From Flavobacterium silvisoli (lineage in GTDB: Bacteria; Bacteroidota; Bacteroidia; Flavobacteriales; Flavobacteriaceae): DNA of 64,000 bases. Shown in pieces: positions 10,378-18,052 of this stretch; within the stretch, counting starts at the first letter, position 1, and each line of letters starts with the position of its first letter. Position numbers and translations under genes: made by a program. The stretch spans positions 57,569-121,568 of the forward strand of contig NZ_SJPE01000010.1 in NCBI RefSeq assembly GCF_004329815.1, in the 5' to 3' direction. A model generated the notes under the pieces. It did no database searches. It had not been told where the DNA came from and saw nothing but the letters and a program-made list of their open reading frames with translations.

Positions 10378-12012
10378 ATGGAGAAACTAAACAAATATTC
10401 CTCTTTTAAAATAGTATTGATTTATGCAATAGTCAGTGCCGTTTACATATTTGCTTCCGATCATCTTTTGGAAATTTTCATCTCCGATGTTGTAATACTG
10501 TCTAAATTACAAACAGCCAAAGGACTGGCATTCATACTCATCACGGCTGTCCTGCTTTACATACTGGTCAAACAAAACATTGTAAAAACAACAGCCTACT
10601 ACCAGGAAATAATTGATGTGAAGCAACAACTCATCAAACAATCTGTACAATCGCAAGAAGAATACTCCTCATTGTTTGATCACAGTCCGTTACCCATGTG
10701 GCTGTTTGATATAGAAACCCTTCGTTTTTTACTGGTGAACGAAGCAGCCTGTTCCGTTTATGGCTTTTCACAAGAAGAATATAAAGCAATGACACTGCAC
10801 GACATTCGACCTGCAGAAGACGCTCCGGCTTTGGAAAAATTGCTTCATGAATCTCTCAAAAACGAAAGCTCAAGCCTTTCCGGAATCATAAGACATAAAA
10901 AAAAGAACGGAGAAATTATTCACGTAAAAGTAAAAACCACCTATGCCGTATTTGAGGGTAAAAAAGTGAGATTGGCTTCGGTAGTCGATTTAACGGCTGA
11001 AATCAACATTCAAAACAAATTACTGGAAACCAACTCGAAACTGCAGGCAGCCAGTGAAATTGCCGGTTTAGGATATTGGAGCAATGACTTAACCCAATCT
11101 GAAATACAATGGTCTAACGAAATTTACAAAATTTTTGAAGTCAATCCCGATACTTTTCAATTGAATCTTGACAACATTAAACGATATTACCATCCCGAAG
11201 ATCAAACTGATTTTTCAACGGACTATTACATCCAGACAAAAGACAAAACCATCAGCGAAAGTGAGCGCAGAATCGTAACCGAATCCGGCAAAACAAAATG
11301 GGTATTGGAGCGCATATACATGATCAAAGACGATGAGGGCAAACCGATAAAACTAGAAGGGGTCATTATGGATGTTACCAAAAGAAAATTGCACGAACAG
11401 GAAATTTGGGAAAGCAACGAACGCTTTAAAATACTGGCTAAAGCAACGGTTGAAGCAATCATCGATTGGGATATTAACAACCACACCGTTTTTTGGGGAG
11501 AGGGCTTTCAAACCATGTTGGGATATGATGTGTCCTTATGCGACAAGTACTTTTGGCAGAAAAACATCCATCCTAAAGACCGCAGACGTGTACTGACCGA
11601 TTTGAAAAATGCTTTAGCAGACCCTCAGCGGCATTTTTTTAATACTGAATATCGATTTTTCAAAGCCAACCACTCTATTGCGCACGTGCAGCATAAAGGT
11701 ATACTCGTGAGAGATGCTCACGGAAAAGCCATCAGAGCCATAGGAGCCATGATTGACATGACCGAAACGTTGGAAAAAATGCGCAAAATAGAGTTGCAAA
11801 ATAAAGCCCTGAAAGACATAGCATGGACTCAGTCGCATGTAGTACGGGCGCCACTGGCCAATGTGTTAGGTTGCATCAATTTGCTGAAAAGCAATTTTGA
11901 AACCGGTAAAGAAGATGAAAAACTCTTGGAATACATCAGCGTTTCGGCCGAACAACTTGATGATGTCATCAGGGAAATTGTAAAAAAGACAGCCGAAATT
12001 AAAGATTTATAA
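10378..12012 (+). CDS. Membrane PAS-domain sensor with His-box but no kinase ATPase domain
   Basis: A 544-aa signalling protein. Two transmembrane helices at about residues 10-30 and 45-65 enclose a short periplasmic loop, followed by a linker helix and three PAS/PAC units (about 96-210, 222-338, 345-465). PAC signatures are visible, such as KLEGVIMDVTKRK and RAIGAMIDMTE. The C-terminal 75 residues resemble a HisKA dimerisation helix with a phospho-acceptor-like motif, SHVVRAPLANVLG (His487), but the protein stops there. No N, G1 or G2 box of a HATPase domain exists in it or downstream before the convergent obgE. It cannot autophosphorylate alone by the usual route; it may be a phosphotransfer or docking partner (inference). 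No response regulator is adjacent. Confidence 0.82.
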   Translation: MEKLNKYSSFKIVLIYAIVSAVYIFASDHLLEIFISDVVILSKLQTAKGLAFILITAVLLYILVKQNIVKTTAYYQEIIDVKQQLIKQSVQSQEEYSSLFDHSPLPMWLFDIETLRFLLVNEAACSVYGFSQEEYKAMTLHDIRPAEDAPALEKLLHESLKNESSSLSGIIRHKKKNGEIIHVKVKTTYAVFEGKKVRLASVVDLTAEINIQNKLLETNSKLQAASEIAGLGYWSNDLTQSEIQWSNEIYKIFEVNPDTFQLNLDNIKRYYHPEDQTDFSTDYYIQTKDKTISESERRIVTESGKTKWVLERIYMIKDDEGKPIKLEGVIMDVTKRKLHEQEIWESNERFKILAKATVEAIIDWDINNHTVFWGEGFQTMLGYDVSLCDKYFWQKNIHPKDRRRVLTDLKNALADPQRHFFNTEYRFFKANHSIAHVQHKGILVRDAHGKAIRAIGAMIDMTETLEKMRKIELQNKALKDIAWTQSHVVRAPLANVLGCINLLKSNFETGKEDEKLLEYISVSAEQLDDVIREIVKKTAEIKDL

Positions 12013-12030
12013 TCAATGAGCAGGACACAA

Positions 12031-12056
12031 AAAATCCCCACCTTAGTGAGGATTTT
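12031..12056. terminator. Bidirectional terminator between PAS sensor and obgE
   Basis: AAAATCCCCAC (12031-12041) pairs with GTGAGGATTTT (12046-12056) with one mismatch across a 4-nt loop. It is flanked by A- and T-rich runs and lies between two convergent genes. Confidence 0.75.
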
Positions 12057-12059
12057 GTT

Positions 12060-13094
12060 TTATATTCCGTGACTGTTTTCAGGCTCTTCAGTATCTACGT
12101 TGAGCATTTCCCAAAGCTTGTCTTTCAACTCCGTCAGCCCTTGCTGGGCAACCGAAGAGATAAAAAGGTAAGGCGTGCCCTTGAAAGCTACATCTAATTC
12201 CTTCTTCAACTCCGATTTCAACTCGTCATCCAGCATATCACACTTTGAAACAACAATCAATCGATCCTTATCCAACATCTCAGGGTTATAACGGCGTAAT
12301 TCGTCTAACAGGATTTCGTATTCCTTTTGAATATCATCCGCATCGGCAGGAATCAAAAACAACAAGGTGGAATTACGTTCAATGTGGCGCAGGAAATAAT
12401 GTCCTAATCCTTTACCTTCAGCAGCTCCTTCAATGATTCCCGGAATATCGGCCATAACAAATGACTTAAATTCGCGGTAAGCCACTATCCCTAAATTGGG
12501 TTTCAAAGTCGTAAAGGGATAATCCGCAATTTTAGGTTTGGCAGAAGTCAGCACCGAAAGCAAAGTTGATTTGCCGGCATTCGGGAATCCGACCAAGCCT
12601 ACATCGGCCAAAACTTTCAATTCAAGGATAACATCCATCTCTTCCGGCGGCATACCCGGTTGAGCATAACGAGGCGTTTGATTGGTAGAACTTCTGAAAT
12701 GCCAGTTCCCCAGCCCTCCTTTTCCTCCTTTTACCAAGATGCGCTCTTCTCCGTGTTGGGTAATTTCAAACAAAATTTCTTCGGTTTCCTTATCGCGAAC
12801 GACCGTTCCCAAAGGTACTTCAATAATTTTATCTTCCCCGTCATGACCCGTACTGCGCGAACTTCCGCCATCGCCACCGTGACCGGCTTTGATATGACGG
12901 GCAAATTTCAGGTGAAATAAAGTCCACAAGCTTTTGTTTCCTTTTATGATTACGTGACCTCCTCTGCCTCCGTCACCCCCATCCGGGCCTCCTTTTTCAA
13001 TAAACTTTTCGCGGTGCAAATGCGAAGAGCCTTTCCCTCCTTTTCCGGAAGAAACATATATTTTTACGTAATCTACAAAATTCCCTTCTGTCAT
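12060..13094 (-). CDS. obgE: Obg family GTPase
   Basis: A 344-aa essential GTPase linked to 50S ribosome assembly and stress control. The Gly-rich Obg fold occupies about residues 1-158 ([31 protein letters not shown]). The G domain follows: G1 [11 protein letters not shown], switch-II region [16 protein letters not shown], and G4 as SKCD in place of NKxD, which is usual for Obg. There is no C-terminal OCT extension, in line with many Bacteroidetes Obg proteins. It is the last gene of the minus-strand run hpt-adk-CorC/CNNM-obgE. Confidence 0.96.
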   Translation of the reverse strand: MTEGNFVDYVKIYVSSGKGGKGSSHLHREKFIEKGGPDGGDGGRGGHVIIKGNKSLWTLFHLKFARHIKAGHGGDGGSSRSTGHDGEDKIIEVPLGTVVRDKETEEILFEITQHGEERILVKGGKGGLGNWHFRSSTNQTPRYAQPGMPPEEMDVILELKVLADVGLVGFPNAGKSTLLSVLTSAKPKIADYPFTTLKPNLGIVAYREFKSFVMADIPGIIEGAAEGKGLGHYFLRHIERNSTLLFLIPADADDIQKEYEILLDELRRYNPEMLDKDRLIVVSKCDMLDDELKSELKKELDVAFKGTPYLFISSVAQQGLTELKDKLWEMLNVDTEEPENSHGI

Positions 13095-13174
13095 AATCTC
13101 TTAGGTTGCTGAAGGCAGAACACAAAAACAGAAATCATAGTACTAAAATCTGCCTGCTGTATACCGCATTCTAA

Positions 13175-14449
13175 TTATTCTTTTATTGTTTTCACCAGCA
13201 CTTTATCAATCTTCACGCCATCCATATCGATGACTTCTAATTCTAATTTGTTCCAAATGAGCTTTTCGCCCGTAACCGGTATTTTGCCCATTTCAGTCAT
13301 GATTAATCCGCTTACCGTAGTTACTTCGTAATCATTGGTTAAATCGTCCATATCAAAATACGTCAGGAAATCGTGTAGCGAATACAATCCGTCTACCAGC
13401 CATGTTCCGTCTTCTCGGGCTACCAATTGGTATTCGTCATCGTCAAAATCAGCAGCATCTCCCACCAGAGCTTCCAAGATATCATTCAAAGTAATAATTC
13501 CCTGAAACACCCCATATTCATCGGTTACAAAAGCATAATGCACTTTTGATTTTTTAAAATTCTCCAACGCTTTATACGCCGAAGTATGTTCTATCATATA
13601 AACCGGTTCTTTGACAATCGACTTTAATTCAAAGTTGCCTTTTTCAAAACCAACAAACAAATCTTTGAGCAAGGCTACCCCTATCACATCATCCAGATTT
13701 TCCTGACACACCGGATAAAAGGAGTGCAATTCGTCAAACATTTTGGTTTTCAATTCCTCAATAGTATCTTCGAATGAAAGGTAAACAATAGATTGACGGT
13801 GTGTCATCAGGGAGTTTATTTTTCGATCGCCTATGTGAAAAACGCGCTCTACTATATCTTGTTCTATCTCCTGAACTTCACCGCCCTCGGTACCTTCTTT
13901 GATAATGGCTTTGATTTCTTCCTCGGTTACTTTACCGTCTGCCGTGGGTTTAATTTTAAACACATCTAAAACAAAATCGGTAGACTTGGTCAATAACCAA
14001 ATGAACGGCATGGTAATGATGGAAATCATCTTCATCGGAACGGCCACTCCCTTGGCTATGGCTTCGGGATAGTTCAGTCCGATTCTCTTGGGTAATAATT
14101 CGCCCAAAACCAACGAAAAAAAGGTCAGAATCACCACCACAACTCCTACACCTATGCTTTCCGAATACGGTTTCAACACCGAAAAAGTAGCAATAAAAGC
14201 CTGCATATCGTGGGTGATTTTTTCACCTGAATAAATACCGGTCAAAATTCCGATAAGGGTAATCCCAATTTGTACTGTTGACAAAAATTTATTGGGAGAA
14301 TTAGCCAAATCTAAAGCAACTTTGGCATTGGTATTTCCTTTTTTTGCTGCGGTTTCCAGTCGGTTTTTTCGTGCCGATATCAGCGCTATTTCCGACATGG
14401 AAAAAACACCGTTGAGCAGAATTAAAAAAAGAATAATGAGTATTTCCAT
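13175..14449 (-). CDS. CNNM/CorC family membrane transporter-like protein (hemolysin family)
   Basis: A 424-aa inner-membrane protein. The N-terminal DUF21/CNNM domain has about four hydrophobic segments (ILIILFLILLNGVFSMSEIAL at the start; the FFSLVLGELLPKRIG signature; IISIITMPFIWLLTKSTDFVL). A CBS pair occupies about residues 205-340 (LMTHRQSIVYLSFEDTIEEL; AFVTDEYGVFQGIITLNDILEALVG), and a CorC_HlyC domain closes the protein (DGTWLVDGLYSLHDFLTYFD). Family members are associated with Mg2+/Co2+ export; the old name 'hemolysin' reflects an early assignment. It lies 59 nt downstream of adk in the same direction, probably co-transcribed. Confidence 0.9.
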   Translation of the reverse strand: MEILIILFLILLNGVFSMSEIALISARKNRLETAAKKGNTNAKVALDLANSPNKFLSTVQIGITLIGILTGIYSGEKITHDMQAFIATFSVLKPYSESIGVGVVVVILTFFSLVLGELLPKRIGLNYPEAIAKGVAVPMKMISIITMPFIWLLTKSTDFVLDVFKIKPTADGKVTEEEIKAIIKEGTEGGEVQEIEQDIVERVFHIGDRKINSLMTHRQSIVYLSFEDTIEELKTKMFDELHSFYPVCQENLDDVIGVALLKDLFVGFEKGNFELKSIVKEPVYMIEHTSAYKALENFKKSKVHYAFVTDEYGVFQGIITLNDILEALVGDAADFDDDEYQLVAREDGTWLVDGLYSLHDFLTYFDMDDLTNDYEVTTVSGLIMTEMGKIPVTGEKLIWNKLELEVIDMDGVKIDKVLVKTIKE

Positions 14450-14452
14450 TTT

Positions 14453-14480
14453 GAGTTATGAGTTATAAGTTACGCGTTAT
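14453..14480 (-). repeat. Heptamer tandem repeat in the adk-CNNM spacer
   Basis: Four head-to-tail 7-mers read GAGTTAT, GAGTTAT, AAGTTAC, GCGTTAT (plus-strand sense) just upstream of the CNNM start codon. The unit resembles the repeats found in the next two spacers of this gene cluster. Confidence 0.7.
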
Positions 14481-14508
14481 GAATATAACTGCTAACCAAA
14501 AACGTAAA

Positions 14509-15081
14509 TTATAATTTGTCGATTACCGCACTTAATCGTTGGGTTACTTCTTCTATGGAACCGATACCGTTAACTGCATGAAATTTGTTTTGCGCTTCGT
14601 AATAATGCATCAAAGGAGCTGTTTTTTCGTTGTACTCCTGATAGCGGTTCCTGATTTTTTCCTCGTCCTGATCGTCAGGTCTGCCCGATGTTTTTCCTCT
14701 TTCCAGCAAGCGGGCTACTAAAATGTTATCATCTGCTTCCAAAGCCACTGTAGCGGTAATCTTTTGACCTTTTGATTCTAAAAACTTGTCTAAAGCGGCG
14801 GCTTGTGCTAACGTTCTGGGAAAACCGTCAAATAAGAAACCGGCCGAATGCGGGTTTTTATCCACTTCACTCTCCAACATTTTGATCGTTACTTCGTCCG
14901 GAACCAAATCGCCTTTATCCATGTAGGTTTTGGCCAATTGCCCCAAGGCAGTGTCATTTTTAATATTGTATCTGAAAATATCCCCGGTTGAAAGATGGGT
15001 CAGATTGTATTTCTCTTTTAAAAATTCAGCTTGTGTGCCTTTTCCTGCACCTGGTTTTCCGAAAAGAACGATATTAATCAT
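14509..15081 (-). CDS. adk: Adenylate kinase
   Basis: A 190-aa cytosolic enzyme that interconverts ATP + AMP and 2 ADP. The P-loop is at the N-terminus (GKPGAGKGTQAEFL). The AMP-binding region includes HLSTGDIFRYNI and FLFDGFPRTLAQAAALD. The LID segment (LLERGKTSGRPDDQDEEKIRNRYQEY) is the short form without the zinc-binding Cys insertion, which explains the 190 aa against ~214 in E. coli. It lies 31 nt after hpt in the same direction and probably shares its promoter. Confidence 0.97.
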   Translation of the reverse strand: MINIVLFGKPGAGKGTQAEFLKEKYNLTHLSTGDIFRYNIKNDTALGQLAKTYMDKGDLVPDEVTIKMLESEVDKNPHSAGFLFDGFPRTLAQAAALDKFLESKGQKITATVALEADDNILVARLLERGKTSGRPDDQDEEKIRNRYQEYNEKTAPLMHYYEAQNKFHAVNGIGSIEEVTQRLSAVIDKL

Positions 15082-15086
15082 TTTTT

Positions 15087-15112
15087 TTAGTTATGAATGT
15101 TAGTTATGAATG
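15087..15112 (-). repeat. Exact 13-bp tandem duplication in the hpt-adk spacer
   Basis: TTAGTTATGAATG occurs twice without a gap (15087-15099 and 15100-15112) and fills nearly the whole spacer between the hpt stop codon and the adk start. The core AGTTATG matches the heptamer repeated at 14453-14480. Confidence 0.8.
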
Positions 15113-15643
15113 TTATTCGGCTAATTGATAAATGTCCGGCAGGTTTCTTCCTAAACCGTCGTAGTCTAAACCATAACCAACGATGAATTTATTCGGAATT
15201 CTTATCCCTACGTAATCTATTTTAATGTCTTTTTTATAAGCTTCGGGTTTAAAGAACAGCGTAGCAATTTTCAAATGCTTTACTTTCTTTTCTTTAAAAA
15301 TGGCTTTCAATTCTTCTATTGTGTTTCCGGTATCTACTATATCCTCAACAATCACAACGGTTCTGCCTTCTAAATGCTGACTTAACCCTATCAATTGTTT
15401 TACTTCATTGGTAGACTTGGTTCCTTCGTATGAAGCCATTTTAACAAAGTCGACCTCACACATACCGCGGTATTGTTTCATCAAATCAGACAATACCATG
15501 AACGCACCGTTTAAAACTCCCACAAAAACAGGTACTTCATCAAAAAAATCATCATCCATCTGCTTGGCCATATTTTTAATGGCAAAATCAATTTCTTCCG
15601 AAGAAATAAATGGTTCGAACGTTTTATCGTGAAGATGTATCAT
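15113..15643 (-). CDS. hpt: Hypoxanthine phosphoribosyltransferase
   Basis: A 176-aa purine-salvage enzyme that makes IMP or GMP from hypoxanthine or guanine and PRPP. The PRPP-binding loop is clear (RTVVIVEDIVDTGNTIEEL), preceded by the flexible-loop region (FVKMASYEGTKSTNEVK) and an early VPVFVGVLNGAFMVLSDL segment. The length matches bacterial HPRT. It is the first gene of the minus-strand hpt-adk-CNNM-obgE block, consistent with purine metabolism next to the purK-purE genes transcribed away on the other side. Confidence 0.95.
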   Translation of the reverse strand: MIHLHDKTFEPFISSEEIDFAIKNMAKQMDDDFFDEVPVFVGVLNGAFMVLSDLMKQYRGMCEVDFVKMASYEGTKSTNEVKQLIGLSQHLEGRTVVIVEDIVDTGNTIEELKAIFKEKKVKHLKIATLFFKPEAYKKDIKIDYVGIRIPNKFIVGYGLDYDGLGRNLPDIYQLAE

Positions 15644-15666
15644 GGTGTTGTGTTTAAAATAAGGTG

Positions 15667-15674
15667 CAAATTTA
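15667..15674 (-). promoter_or_regulatory. -7 promoter box for hpt
   Basis: On the minus strand this reads TAAATTTG, a perfect match to the Bacteroidetes -7 consensus TAnnTTTG, 24 nt before the hpt start. No good TTTG -33 box is found at the usual distance. That position is taken by the heptamer repeat at 15678-15705. Confidence 0.6.
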
Positions 15675-15677
15675 AAG

Positions 15678-15705
15678 AAGTATTAAGTATTAAGTGCTAA
15701 GTACC
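15678..15705. repeat. Heptamer tandem repeat upstream of hpt
   Basis: Four contiguous 7-mers read AAGTATT, AAGTATT, AAGTGCT, AAGTACC. They begin 4 bp beyond the hpt -7 box and run through the place where a -33 box would be expected. Confidence 0.8.
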
Positions 15706-15738
15706 TAGACTTTTTTGTAAAATTGATATATTTACGCT

Positions 15739-16275
15739 ATGGACGTTTTTTTTAAAGACCGAATAGCCCAAAGCAATGCCGGCACCAATTGCCGCAAAGG
15801 AATACATGATTTTGTAGTTCAAAACCCGGAACACATGGCTGATTTGGTGGAATTAGCAACCGACATATCCAACAAAAACCATTACAAAGCCGTTTGGATT
15901 ATCGAATTGCTGGCAGAGTCGCATCCGGAATTACTATCTCCGTTTACCGAACTGATTTGTCATAGCGCTGCAAAATACAAACACGAATCGGCTATCAGAG
16001 GAATATAGCGCACGCTTCTCTTTTTGAGCCTCTCTGACAAAATTTTACTATCCAAAGACCAACAGGAAAAAATTATAGAAACCAGCCTGGACCGATTGAT
16101 TGGCAATGACAAAATAGCACCAAAAGTATACGCCATGTATACCTTGGCCCATCATGCAAAAACCCATGATTGGATAAAAGATGAACTGCGCCACATCATC
16201 AATAAAGATTTTACATATCAATCAGCCGGTTATAAAGCCGCGGCCAGAGAAGTTTTATGTAAAATCAACACATAA
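15739..16275 (+). pseudogene. Small helical-repeat-like protein gene interrupted by one in-frame TAG
   Basis: Codons run in one frame from ATG 15739 to the stop at 16273-16275, broken only by TAG at 16006-16008. The first half (89 aa) ends ESAIRGI. After the stop the same frame continues RTLLFLSLSDKILLSKDQQEKIIETSLDRL for another 88 codons with equally protein-like composition. The restored protein would be about 178 aa, rich in amphipathic helices (HEAT-like appearance; function not known to me). The second half has only a TTG (16024) as possible start. Likely a recent nonsense mutation. Amber suppression, a sequencing error or two separate half-proteins are alternatives. It lies between the divergent hpt and purK genes. 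Confidence 0.8.
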
Positions 16276-16292
16276 AATTATCCAACAAGCAA

Positions 16293-16322
16293 TTGTCCAT
16301 TATCAGCGGAATAGTATCTTTG
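16293..16322 (+). promoter_or_regulatory. Promoter of purK-purE
   Basis: TTG (16293-16295), 19 nt, then TATCTTTG (16315-16322) fits the Bacteroidetes consensus TTTG-N19-TAnnTTTG. It starts 17 nt after the stop of the broken gene and 22 nt separate it from the purK ATG. Confidence 0.75.
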
Positions 16323-16344
16323 TGCCAACAACTACAACTACACT

Positions 16345-17499
16345 ATGAACTACTTCTCATCCAACTTCAAACTGGGTATACTCGGAGGCGGTCAATTAGG
16401 CAAAATGCTCTTGGCCGAAACCCGAAAATTCGACATTCAGACTTATGTTTTCGACCCAAGTATGGAAGCTCCCTGTCAATACGGAGCAACCAAATTCTTT
16501 ATCGGCGATTTGATGGATTACGACTCGGTATATGACTTTGGCAAAAAAGTCGATGTACTGACTATTGAAATTGAAAACGTCAATCTCGAAGCACTGGAAC
16601 AACTGGAAGCTGAAGGCCTCAAAGTGTACCCCTCACCCAAAACCTTACGACTGATACAAAACAAAGGCGTACAAAAAGATTTTTATGTTGAAAATCAAAT
16701 CCCAACAGCTGCCTACAAACGCTTTGCCTCACTCACTGATTTGAGAACCGAAATAGAACACAACAGGGTTGCCCTGCCTTTTGTTTGGAAATGTGCCCAA
16801 TTTGGGTATGATGGCAACGGAGTGAAAATAGTGCGTTCAGCGGAGGATATTGAAAACCTGCCCAACGTAGAATGTATAGCCGAACAAATGGTTCCGTTTA
16901 AAAACGAGTTGGCTGTAATAGTCGCGCGTTCAGTTTCGGGCGAAGTAAAAGCGTATCCCGTAGTGGAAATGGAATTTCACCCCGAAGCCAATCAGGTGGA
17001 ATACGTAATTTGTCCGGCGCGTATTGACTGTCACATAGCTAAAAAAGCCACCGAAAAAGCCTTACAAGTATCCCAAGCATACAATCATGTAGGTTTATTG
17101 GCCGTAGAAATGTTTCAAACCCATGACGAAGACATCTTAATCAATGAAGTAGCCCCACGGCCACACAACTCAGGCCATTACAGCATAGAAGCCAGCTATA
17201 CCTCTCAATTTGAAAACCACTTGCGGGCTATATTGGATTTACCTTTAGGGAACACCTGGAGCAAAGTAGCGGGAATTATGGTAAATTTGGTAGGAGAAGA
17301 AGGTTTTTCGGGACCGGTGGTTTATGAAAACATCGAAAAAATCATGGCTATTGACGGGGTAATACCCCACATTTACGGCAAAAAGGAAACCCGTCCGTTC
17401 CGTAAAATGGGACATGTAACCATCGTCAACGAAAACATGACCGAGGCCCGTAAAATTGCCGAAGAAGTAAAAAATACAATTCGCGTCATCGCAAAATAA
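16345..17499 (+). CDS. purK: 5-(carboxyamino)imidazole ribonucleotide synthase
   Basis: A 384-aa ATP-grasp enzyme that converts AIR plus bicarbonate to N5-CAIR in purine synthesis. The N-terminal dinucleotide-like fold reads LGILGGGQLGKMLLAETRK. ATP-grasp features include FVWKCAQFGYDGNGVKIV, the AEQMVPFKNELAVIVARS segment, and the substrate-side LINEVAPRPHNSGHYSIEAS. The length matches PurK (~355-385 aa). It is followed 30 nt later by purE, which uses its product, and is driven by a consensus promoter. Confidence 0.97.
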   Translation: MNYFSSNFKLGILGGGQLGKMLLAETRKFDIQTYVFDPSMEAPCQYGATKFFIGDLMDYDSVYDFGKKVDVLTIEIENVNLEALEQLEAEGLKVYPSPKTLRLIQNKGVQKDFYVENQIPTAAYKRFASLTDLRTEIEHNRVALPFVWKCAQFGYDGNGVKIVRSAEDIENLPNVECIAEQMVPFKNELAVIVARSVSGEVKAYPVVEMEFHPEANQVEYVICPARIDCHIAKKATEKALQVSQAYNHVGLLAVEMFQTHDEDILINEVAPRPHNSGHYSIEASYTSQFENHLRAILDLPLGNTWSKVAGIMVNLVGEEGFSGPVVYENIEKIMAIDGVIPHIYGKKETRPFRKMGHVTIVNENMTEARKIAEEVKNTIRVIAK

Positions 17500-17529
17500 C
17501 AACAATTATCCATTGTTAATGAATTAATT

Positions 17530-18012
17530 ATGAAAGTAGCCATCATCATGGGAAGCAAAAGTGACCTCCCGGTCATGCAGGAAGCCATTGACATCCTGAA
17601 AAGCTTTGATATCCAAACCGAAGTCGACATTGTGTCGGCCCACAGAACTCCCGAAAAATTATTTGAGTTCAGCAAAAATGCACACAACCGAGGCATATCG
17701 GTAATCATTGCCGGTGCGGGCGGTGCCGCTCATTTGCCAGGTATGGTGGCCTCCATGTCACCGTTACCGGTCATTGGTGTACCCGTAAAATCGAGCAATT
17801 CTATTGACGGCTGGGACAGTGTCCTTTCGATACTGCAAATGCCAGGAGGCGTTCCCGTGGCTACCGTAGCATTGAACGGCGCTAAAAACGCGGGGATTCT
17901 GGCAGCCCAAATCATCGGAAGCCACAATAAAATGGTACTGGATAAAATCATCCTTTACAAAGAAAGTTTAAAAGAAGCCGTAAATAAAGCTTCGGAAGAA
18001 ATGAAGAAATAA
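17530..18012 (+). CDS. purE: N5-CAIR mutase
   Basis: A 160-aa class I PurE that converts N5-CAIR to CAIR, the step after PurK. Signatures are MGSKSDLPVMQEA, the catalytic-region SAHRTPEKLFEF, and the Gly-rich AGAGGAAHLPGMVA. PSPVIGVPVKSS-type sequence appears here as LPVIGVPVKSSNSIDGWDS. The length fits the octameric class I form. It is co-transcribed with purK and probably with the M3 peptidase 40 nt downstream. Confidence 0.97.
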   Translation: MKVAIIMGSKSDLPVMQEAIDILKSFDIQTEVDIVSAHRTPEKLFEFSKNAHNRGISVIIAGAGGAAHLPGMVASMSPLPVIGVPVKSSNSIDGWDSVLSILQMPGGVPVATVALNGAKNAGILAAQIIGSHNKMVLDKIILYKESLKEAVNKASEEMKK

Positions 18013-18052
18013 ACACATCATTTCTTAAATTACCCAAAAAAGACAACTATAC

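Noticed and set aside
16024..16275. Separate small gene starting at TTG
   Set aside because: It is in the same frame as the preceding half with only one TAG between; a broken single gene explains both parts better.
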